From NCBI GenBank assembly GCA_002391185.1, contig DGRY01000018.1, positions 1-10,394 of the forward strand: a stretch of 10,394 bases of DNA. Direction: 5' to 3'. Below are positions 7,215 through 10,394 of the stretch, one piece after another (the stretch's first letter is position 1; every line of letters starts with the position of its first letter). A model generated the notes under the pieces. It was not told where the DNA came from. It saw only the letters and a program-made list of their open reading frames with translations, and did no database searches. Position numbers and translations under genes: made by a program. This DNA is from Prevotella sp. UBA4376. Its GTDB lineage: Bacteria; Bacteroidota; Bacteroidia; Bacteroidales; Bacteroidaceae.

Positions 7215-7790
7215 GTGAAAAAGAAATATAACTTTATTCTTGCAAGTAATTCGCCAAGGCGAAAAGAATTATTGGCTGGGCTTGATATTCCTTTTGAAGT
7301 GAAGGTGCTTGATGGAGTTGATGAATCGTTTCCGCATAATCTTGAGGCGGAAAAAGTATCGGAATATATCTCTGTTGAGAAAGCTGCTGCCTATCGTGAT
7401 AGAATTGGCGACGATGACCTTCTTATCACTGCCGACACTGTAGTGATTCTTGATGGTGAAATAATGGGTAAACCACGTGACGAACATGATGCCAAGCTGA
7501 TGCTTTCCCGTCTCAGTGGGCACACCCATCTGGTAACAACTGGTGTATGTCTCACCACCACACATAGACAGCATCATTTCTCTGTGTCAACAAAGGTGAC
7601 CTTTAAGCAACTGTCGGAAAGCGAAATCAACTATTATGTGGAGCACTATAAACCCATGGATAAGGCTGGTGCCTATGGCATACAAGAGTGGATAGGTTAT
7701 ATAGGCGTCACAGGTATTGAGGGCAGTTATTTTAATGTTATGGGGCTTCCTGTTCAGCGCATTTATCAAGAGCTGAGTGAAAATTTTTAA
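7215..7790 (+). CDS. maf: Maf family nucleoside triphosphate pyrophosphatase
   Basis: Maf proteins hydrolyse nucleoside triphosphates, typically dTTP, UTP or modified pyrimidine nucleotides, to the monophosphate and pyrophosphate, a house-cleaning role; some affect septum formation. The 191-residue product is of family length. Signatures are the N-terminal ILASNSPRRKELL (residues 8-20), ITADTVV with the catalytic-site Asp74, GKPRDEHDA (85-93), LSGHTHLVTTGV, and the C-terminal KAGAYGIQEW and GSYFNVMGLPV. The reading frame starts with GTG at 7215, placing the SNSPRR motif at residue 11 as expected; the ATG at 7198 is out of frame and stops after three codons. It is the last gene of the DUF2520-kdsC-maf operon. 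Ten bases after its stop the promoter of a non-coding RNA begins, with no terminator in between, so some read-through is likely. Confidence 0.92.
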   Translation: MKKKYNFILASNSPRRKELLAGLDIPFEVKVLDGVDESFPHNLEAEKVSEYISVEKAAAYRDRIGDDDLLITADTVVILDGEIMGKPRDEHDAKLMLSRLSGHTHLVTTGVCLTTTHRQHHFSVSTKVTFKQLSESEINYYVEHYKPMDKAGAYGIQEWIGYIGVTGIEGSYFNVMGLPVQRIYQELSENF

Positions 7791-7799
7791 TTAAAAAAA

Positions 7800-7830
7800 T
7801 TTGTTTTTGAAAGTTTTTTTTATACTTTTG
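7800..7830 (+). promoter_or_regulatory. Canonical Bacteroidota promoter of a non-coding RNA
   Basis: TTTG at 7800-7803, a 19-base spacer and TACTTTTG at 7823-7830 reproduce the -33/-7 Bacteroidota promoter with no mismatch. It is among the three best promoters in the window. The predicted start is near 7834-7836. No protein gene of useful length follows before the terminator at 7984-8016. Confidence 0.75.
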
Positions 7831-7833
7831 CAG

Positions 7834-8016
7834 TAAATAATTTAGAGTTACTTGCGCAACTAATTGAAAGTCTTCATTATCTCCATTTGGACAATGACTG
7901 TTGGCTCGTAATCTCAAATTGAAATGAACTTATCGTCCTGAGATGTCAGGACAACATATTTAATCTATATTTATCATTTTCGGAAAAAAGCATGTCTGTG
8001 AAGATATGCTTTTTTT
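7834..8016 (+). ncRNA. Structured stand-alone RNA of about 180 nt, 6S-like candidate
   Basis: The stretch is bounded by a canonical promoter and an intrinsic terminator, and contains only frames of about five or six codons before the terminator. Its ends can pair: 7834-7850 with 7961-7973 (TAAATA/TATTTA, TAGA/TCTA, TTA/TAA, with bulges of three and one on the 5' side). Inside are a perfect 7-bp hairpin GTCCTGA/TCAGGAC with loop GATG (7935-7952), an irregular arm TCATT/AATGA plus TCC/GGA (7874-7897), and the self-complementary TTGCGCAA (7852-7859). Length, a closing stem, an open middle and a side hairpin are reminiscent of 6S RNA, which sequesters RNA polymerase, and of the Bacteroidales-1 RNA family, also flanked by such a promoter and terminator. 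That identity is inferred from architecture only. No riboswitch core, SRP RNA or RNase P motif was recognised. Confidence 0.6.
7984..8016 (+). terminator. Strong intrinsic terminator, probably bidirectional
   Basis: Six A, GCATGTCT, loop GTGA, AGATATGC and seven T form a 14-bp stem with a single G-U wobble (7994 with 8005). The plus-strand loop GTGA is a GNRA tetraloop. The T run follows directly. The left-hand A run gives six T on the minus strand, so it can also stop the AraC gene, whose stop codon lies 28 bases away. In that direction the wobble becomes an A-C mismatch, so the fold favours the plus-strand RNA. Confidence 0.85.
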
Positions 8017-8043
8017 ATGACCTCTTCTGCAAGGGTGGGAAGG

Positions 8044-8883
8044 TTACTCGTTCCTATATGCCAGTGGTGTCTTTCCTATTTGACGTTTGAAGAACTTGCA
8101 GAATGCTGACTGATCGGAGAAGTGTAGCGCATCAGAGATTTCCTGAATGCTGATTCTCGATGATTTTAGTAGCCAGCATGCCTCAAGTGATAGTTTTCTA
8201 TTGATAAAATAGATTACCGTATTGTTAGTGAGATCTTTAATTATCATCGATAGATAGCGAGGCGAGATGTGTAGCTGACGAGCATAGAAAGCCACATCAT
8301 GGTGCTGCTTGAAGTTGTTTTTTAACAGTTCGGTAAATGATATGAACAGATCGTAGTTCTTGCAGTTGCTCTTGTTGTAGCCCATTGTTTCGCCGAGTAT
8401 AGCGGCAAGGTCGGCAAGAAACACAGAGTAGGCACCGTGTATAGCCTGACTGGTGAATTCATGTGGATTATCAATGTGCAGCATTATTTGTCGCATGCTG
8501 CTCTTTAGTAGTTCAAGATGCAGCTCGTTGACAATGGTAACTGTTGGCGAGCCAATATATATCGACGAGTAGAAAGCCGTTTGCAGCATTTTTCGTATCA
8601 CGATGTTTTCTGAAACAAAGTCTGAGTGTATAATCAGTATTATCGCTTTGTAGTCATCGGTAGCTCCTTTCAGTTCAGGTATTATTGTTGGGTTGAAAAA
8701 TGTGAGTTCGTTTTTTCTCATTGTAATTTTTTCACCATTGTATTCAATATAGCATTCCCCTTGCTCTACAATGTTATACATGTAGCAACCCATCGGTGTT
8801 GCTATGTGTTCCTTGTTTAATTCGAGAGAGCTGTCAATATACTGACAAGACACTTTATTTTTCCACGTATATTCGTTGGGCAT
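8044..8883 (-). CDS. AraC family transcriptional regulator
   Basis: The C-terminal 100 residues hold the two helix-turn-helix units of AraC/XylS regulators: VAFYARQLHISPRYLSMIIKD as the first, and ISIQEISDALHFSDQSAFCKFFKR followed by the hallmark GKTPLAYR as the second. The N-terminal part, including GCYMYNIVEQGECYIEYNG and ELTFFNP, looks like a cupin-type ligand-binding domain. The protein ends four residues after the second unit. I place the start at ATG 8883 (279 residues). An upstream GTG at 8910 would add nine residues, but it overlaps the last base of a perfect -7 box, so that codon would not be in the transcript. The chosen start leaves a leader of about 20 bases. The gene converges on the non-coding RNA terminator. 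Its ligand and targets are unknown; no target operon lies beside it. Confidence 0.9.
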   Translation of the reverse strand: MPNEYTWKNKVSCQYIDSSLELNKEHIATPMGCYMYNIVEQGECYIEYNGEKITMRKNELTFFNPTIIPELKGATDDYKAIILIIHSDFVSENIVIRKMLQTAFYSSIYIGSPTVTIVNELHLELLKSSMRQIMLHIDNPHEFTSQAIHGAYSVFLADLAAILGETMGYNKSNCKNYDLFISFTELLKNNFKQHHDVAFYARQLHISPRYLSMIIKDLTNNTVIYFINRKLSLEACWLLKSSRISIQEISDALHFSDQSAFCKFFKRQIGKTPLAYRNE

Positions 8884-8909
8884 ATTATTATGGATTAGAT
8901 TTTGTTTCA

Positions 8910-8941
8910 CAAATATACAAAAATGTTACATCCTTCCCAAA
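8910..8941 (-). promoter_or_regulatory. Canonical promoter of the AraC-family gene
   Basis: On the minus strand TTTG (8941-8938), a 20-base spacer and TATATTTG (8917-8910) match the Bacteroidota -33/-7 consensus. The start site would fall near 8904, ruling out translation from the GTG at 8910 and favouring ATG 8883. Confidence 0.75.
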
Positions 8942-9034
8942 TTTTTCTTGTAAAAATGTCTGAAAAAGTTTTGTGCTATCTTGTGTCTTTTTACTGTTCC
9001 ATTTTTTTTATAGATGTAGAGTTATAATTTCATA

Positions 9035-9062
9035 GTTCTCGCTTTTTCGAAAAAAATAGAAC
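9035..9062. repeat. Imperfect palindrome with a TTTTTCGAAAAA core
   Basis: GTTCT (9035-9039) pairs with AGAAC (9058-9062) around a symmetric 3x3 mismatch and a perfect TTTTTCGAAAAA core (9043-9054). It sits about 95 bases upstream of the AraC -33 box and 15 bases left of the large inverted repeat. It may be a protein-binding site or chance in AT-rich DNA. Confidence 0.4.
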
Positions 9063-9077
9063 GAAGAGTAGGAGGAG

Positions 9078-9308
9078 GTTTTCCACTTTTCCACTTTTCC
9101 ACTTTAGACATTAAGGTTTTTGAAGTTAGTAGTTAGTGGTTAGGAATTAGGAGTTTTTAAAAATTCTTTCTTGCAATTTATAAGTATATTAATATTATTA
9201 TAATATATAATATAGTTATATATTATAATAAAGGATTTTTAATTTCAATCCTAATAGGAAAGTGAAAAACATAAATGTCTAAAGTGGAAAAGTGGAAAAG
9301 TGGAAAAC
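9078..9308. repeat. Perfect 35-bp inverted repeat enclosing 161 bp of AT-rich DNA
   Basis: The arm at 9078-9112 (GTTTTCCACTTT ... AGACATT) is the exact reverse complement of the arm at 9274-9308; both contain three tandem copies of TTTTCCAC or its complement GTGGAAAA. Past one mismatch, pairing extends two more bases at the outer ends. The enclosed 9113-9273 holds four heptamers of the GTTAGTA type (9125-9152) and the palindrome at 9195-9231. No open reading frame, TAnnTTTG box or obvious target-site duplication is present. It resembles a small non-autonomous element (MITE-like) or a locus able to form a long hairpin. It lies between the AraC and HU-like genes and covers most of the gene-free 8942-9367 stretch. 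Confidence 0.85.
9195..9231. repeat. AT-only 16-bp perfect palindrome with 5-base loop
   Basis: TTATTATAATATATAA (9195-9210) and TTATATATTATAATAA (9216-9231) are exact reverse complements around TATAG. It is nested inside the 35-bp inverted repeat but centred at 9213, twenty bases right of that repeat's centre at 9193, so it is a separate structure. Pure A/T arms suggest easy strand separation or binding by an AT-preferring protein; HU-like proteins are one possibility, inferred only from the neighbouring gene. Confidence 0.8.
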
Positions 9309-9367
9309 TTCGGGGTGGGATAGAAGTAAAAAGTTTGCAGATAAAGCAAAAAATAATTGCGAAAATA

Positions 9368-9399
9368 TTTGCATAATTGGATATTCTTTCGTATCTTTG
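9368..9399 (+). promoter_or_regulatory. Canonical promoter of the HU-like gene
   Basis: TTTG (9368-9371), a 20-base spacer and TATCTTTG (9392-9399) match the Bacteroidota promoter exactly. Transcription would start near 9403-9405, giving an unusually long leader of about 165 bases before the ATG at 9570. Confidence 0.8.
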
Positions 9400-9413
9400 C
9401 AACATAGTTGCAA
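9397..9413. promoter_or_regulatory. Inverted repeat over the HU transcription start, operator-like
   Basis: TTGCAAC (9397-9403) and GTTGCAA (9407-9413) are perfect reverse complements around ATA. The left arm shares TTG with the -7 box and the centre lies on the expected start site. A protein bound here would block transcription; as RNA the right arm would be the very 5' end. A related TGCAAC recurs at 9425-9430. The cognate regulator is unknown. Confidence 0.45.
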
Positions 9414-9423
9414 GACAGATAAA

Positions 9424-9450
9424 ATGCAACGAAATTTGCGGCCCTACTAA
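9424..9450 (+). CDS. Possible 8-codon leader peptide upstream of the HU-like gene
   Basis: An ATG about 20 bases after the predicted start opens a frame for MQRNLRPY, ending in TAA at 9448-9450. The stop codon lies in the 5' arm of the leader hairpins described next, so a ribosome translating this frame would cover that arm. It is too short to be judged on coding statistics and may be chance. Confidence 0.25.
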   Translation: MQRNLRPY

Positions 9451-9502
9451 AGAAAAATATTTTCTTAGTGCACGAGTAATTTTTTCTTAGTACACCCGCA
9501 GA
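9435..9502 (+). promoter_or_regulatory. Leader RNA with two mutually exclusive hairpins
   Basis: The 14-base motif TTTTCTTAGTRCAC occurs twice, at 9460-9473 and 9482-9495, 22 bases apart. The single complementary segment ACTAA-A-GAAAA (9446-9456) can pair with either copy. With the near copy it makes a 10-bp hairpin with one bulged A and an ATA loop. With the far copy it makes the same 10 bp plus an outer stem TGCGG/CCGCA (9437-9441 with 9496-9500), extended by two more pairs (9435-9436 with 9501-9502), across a 4x4 internal loop. This is the layout of a two-state switch in the long 5' leader of the HU-like gene. No known riboswitch is recognised. Confidence 0.5.
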
Positions 9503-9569
9503 AAAGCACGACAAAGGAAAAGGTTTTAAGGATGTGATAATTGTTTACAACTTAAAATTTTTAATCATT

Positions 9570-10133
9570 ATGGCACTTAAAGTAAAAGCTAAAGAGCAGT
9601 TGATGAAGGTGGGCAAGTATGCCGACACTTATCGTTACGTGATGATGCCTGAGCTCTACACTGCACTCACTCAGGACAAGGTAATCAAAGAGGCAGCCCT
9701 ACGTTCGGGTGTGAGCCGTGGCGTGATGCAGGCTTGCTGGGATGCAGCAGGCGACGTTATCAAGGCATGGGCAACCGAAGGTCACTCTGTGGCATTGCCA
9801 GGACTGGGCACCATGCGTTTCGGTCTGCGTGCAAAGAGTGTTGAGAAGGTTGACGATGTGAAGGCTGGTCTTATCACCTCTCGCCGCATCATCTTTACTC
9901 CTACTGGCGAGTTGAAGAACGAGTTGGCTGCCACTGCCGTACAGATCACCTGCTACGACAAGAATGGTAAGGAGGTGAAGCGTGTAACCTCAATGTCAGG
10001 AGAAGTGGAGGAAACCTCACCCCAACCCTCTCCAGAAGGAGAGGGAGAGCAAACTGGCGGAAATGGTGGAGGAGTAACTCCAAGCCCAGAGCCAGGTGGC
10101 GAGGATAACGGAGGCGATAGTCCTGAACTCTGA
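9570..10133 (+). CDS. HU-like DNA-binding protein with C-terminal low-complexity tail
   Basis: Residues 1-125 match the Bacteroidota HU-like family: MALKVKAKEQLMKVGKYADT at the start, the helical GVSRGVMQACWDAAGDVIKAW, then GHSVALPGLGTMRFGLRAKSV and ITSRRIIFTPTGELKNEL, which correspond to the HU dimer core and DNA-binding arms. It should bend or coat DNA as a dimer. ATG 9570 is chosen because the family begins with MALKVKA; a GTG at 9534 would add twelve hydrophobic residues unlike the family. Residues from about 148 on are a Pro/Glu/Gly-rich tail. The stretch SPQPSPEGEGE is the usual translation of a REP-type palindrome (10026-10045). The final GGEDNGGDSPEL resembles acidic tails seen in this family. 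Codons are richer in G and C than in neighbouring genes, consistent with high expression. It is followed by a small-protein gene at 10374. Confidence 0.92.
   Translation: MALKVKAKEQLMKVGKYADTYRYVMMPELYTALTQDKVIKEAALRSGVSRGVMQACWDAAGDVIKAWATEGHSVALPGLGTMRFGLRAKSVEKVDDVKAGLITSRRIIFTPTGELKNELAATAVQITCYDKNGKEVKRVTSMSGEVEETSPQPSPEGEGEQTGGNGGGVTPSPEPGGEDNGGDSPEL
10026..10045. repeat. REP-like palindrome inside the HU-like coding sequence
   Basis: CCCTCTCC and GGAGAGGG form a perfect 8-bp inverted repeat with loop AGAA, preceded by CCTCACCCCAA. This resembles the dispersed CCTCACCCC...CTCTCC type of repeat found in many genomes. Here it is in frame and codes about residues 152-159 of the tail. Confidence 0.65.
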
Positions 10134-10145
10134 CCTCTCTCCCCG

Positions 10146-10164
10146 CTCCCCCCTACAGGGGGAG
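10146..10164. repeat. REP-like GC-rich palindrome after the HU-like gene
   Basis: CTCCCCC and GGGGGAG are a perfect 7-bp inverted repeat with loop CTACA, starting 12 bases after the HU-like stop. Flanking CCTCTC before and GAGAGG at 10195-10200 can extend the structure, and CTCGC/GCGAG gives a second small hairpin (10168-10172 with 10193-10197). There is no T run, so it is a poor terminator. It has the same orientation as the palindrome inside the gene. Confidence 0.65.
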
Positions 10165-10185
10165 TGCCTCGCTAACGCTCAATAA

Positions 10186-10312
10186 CTTGCTTGCGAGAGG
10201 TTGCTTTAAAACAAAAACAATCATTATTCTTTAAAATCTATGCCTCGTAAAAGACCCCTTGAATAAAATCTCTTTGCCGCTTTGTTGGCTTGCTTGAGAG
10301 TGGTTTGCATTA
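10186..10312 (+). repeat. Imperfect direct repeat between the two palindromes
   Basis: CTTGCTTGCGAGAGGTTGCT (10186-10205) and CTTGCTTGAGAGTGGTTTGC (10289-10308) are similar over about 23 bases, each beside a GC-rich palindrome. Between them, 10209-10288 is AT-rich spacer with no reading frame of note and no full TAnnTTTG box; TCTCTTTG at 10270-10277 is one base off. Confidence 0.4.
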
Positions 10313-10313
10313 C

Positions 10314-10350
10314 AGCCCTTTGGGCTGGCTCCCTCCCCCTCGGGGGAGGG
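10314..10350. repeat. REP-like palindrome in inverted orientation, plus AGCCC hairpin
   Basis: CCCTCCCC (10331-10338) and GGGGAGGG (10343-10350) form a perfect 8-bp inverted repeat with loop CTCG. Just before it, AGCCC-TTT-GGGCT (10314-10326) forms a second hairpin. Read on the minus strand, the block CCTCTCCCCCTGCCCTCCCC resembles the plus-strand block before the palindrome at 10146, so the two face each other. Confidence 0.65.
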
Positions 10351-10373
10351 CAGGGGGAGAGGTTAGTAACTTT

Positions 10374-10394
10374 ATGAAAAAAGAAACTTGGAAA
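10374..10394 (+). CDS. Start of a small protein gene, probably 'smalltalk', cut by the window end
   Basis: The last 21 bases read ATG AAA AAA GAA ACT TGG AAA, coding MKKETWK. This is the characteristic N-terminus of the Bacteroidota 'smalltalk' micro-protein, a short single-helix membrane protein of unknown role usually placed between an HU-like gene and an N-acetylmuramoyl-L-alanine amidase gene. The position just after the HU-like gene fits. Only seven codons are visible, so the call rests on those residues and on gene order. Confidence 0.6.

Noticed and set aside
7834..7980. Known riboswitch, SRP RNA, tmRNA or RNase P RNA
   Set aside because: None of their conserved cores was recognised, and the element ends in a terminator with no downstream gene on the same strand.
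8884..8910. GTG start at 8910 for the AraC-family protein
   Set aside because: The codon overlaps the -7 promoter box, so it would not be transcribed.
9079..9102. CRISPR-like array from the repeated TTTTCCAC octamers
   Set aside because: The units are contiguous octamers without spacers and no cas gene is present; this is a simple tandem repeat within the inverted-repeat arm.
9113..9273. Invertible promoter between the 35-bp inverted repeats
   Set aside because: No TAnnTTTG box was found inside on either strand and no invertase gene is in the window. Inversion itself is not excluded, only the promoter-switch reading.
9251..9514. 87-codon minus-strand frame covering the HU promoter
   Set aside because: It overlaps the repeat arm, a canonical promoter and the structured leader, and its translation is Phe/Tyr/Ser-rich low complexity.
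9534..9569. Twelve-residue N-terminal extension of the HU-like protein from a GTG
   Set aside because: The extension MIIVYNLKFLII is hydrophobic and unlike the family, whose members begin at the MALKVKA methionine at 9570.

Overview
The window looks like chromosomal DNA from a Bacteroidales bacterium, most likely Prevotella or a close relative. It is AT-rich. Its promoters carry the Bacteroidota -7 box TAnnTTTG, three of them with a TTTG -33 box 19 to 20 bases upstream. It encodes a TonB-dependent receptor with a carboxypeptidase-regulatory-like N-terminus, and it ends with an HU-like gene followed by the first codons of what reads as a 'smalltalk' small protein, a Bacteroidota cassette. No Shine-Dalgarno-rich starts are seen, as expected for the phylum.

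Layout. (1) A family 2 glycosyltransferase lies at 188-1168 on the minus strand, divergent from an RluA-type pseudouridine synthase (1296-2195, plus). The synthase is followed three bases later by an unlabelled 47-codon membrane micro-protein gene (2199-2342). (2) A minus-strand unit holds a FemAB/GNAT-like protein (5735-4758) and then a 789-residue TonB-dependent receptor (4708-2339), with one promoter box just before the first gene. (3) Divergent from it is a plus-strand operon: Rossmann/DUF2520 protein (5821-6645), KdsC-like HAD phosphatase (6642-7160, ATGA overlap) and Maf nucleotide pyrophosphatase (7215-7790). (4) The stretch 7800-8016 has no gene but carries a canonical promoter, about 180 nt of foldable RNA with pairing ends, and a strong terminator: a stand-alone structured RNA candidate. 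(5) An AraC-family regulator (8883-8044, minus) converges on that terminator. (6) From 8942 to 9569 there is no protein gene of normal size, but there is dense structure: a perfect 35-bp inverted repeat enclosing an AT-only palindrome, a canonical promoter with an inverted repeat over its start site, and a 165-nt leader with two competing hairpins and a short upstream ORF. (7) This leader belongs to an HU-like DNA-binding protein (9570-10133) whose C-terminal tail is partly coded by a REP-like palindrome. Two more such palindromes lie between it and the start of the small protein at 10374.

How it fits together. The left two thirds is ordinary core-genome content: cell-surface glycan synthesis (glycosyltransferase, KdsC for the Kdo sugar of LPS, FemAB-like), outer-membrane transport, RNA modification and nucleotide housekeeping. 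The unusual content lies in the non-coding parts: the RNA at 7834-8016 and the repeat-rich, switch-like region at 9035-9570 upstream of the HU gene. Gene assignments rest on motifs read by eye. Promoters are motif matches and RNA folds were paired by hand, so energies and conservation are untested.
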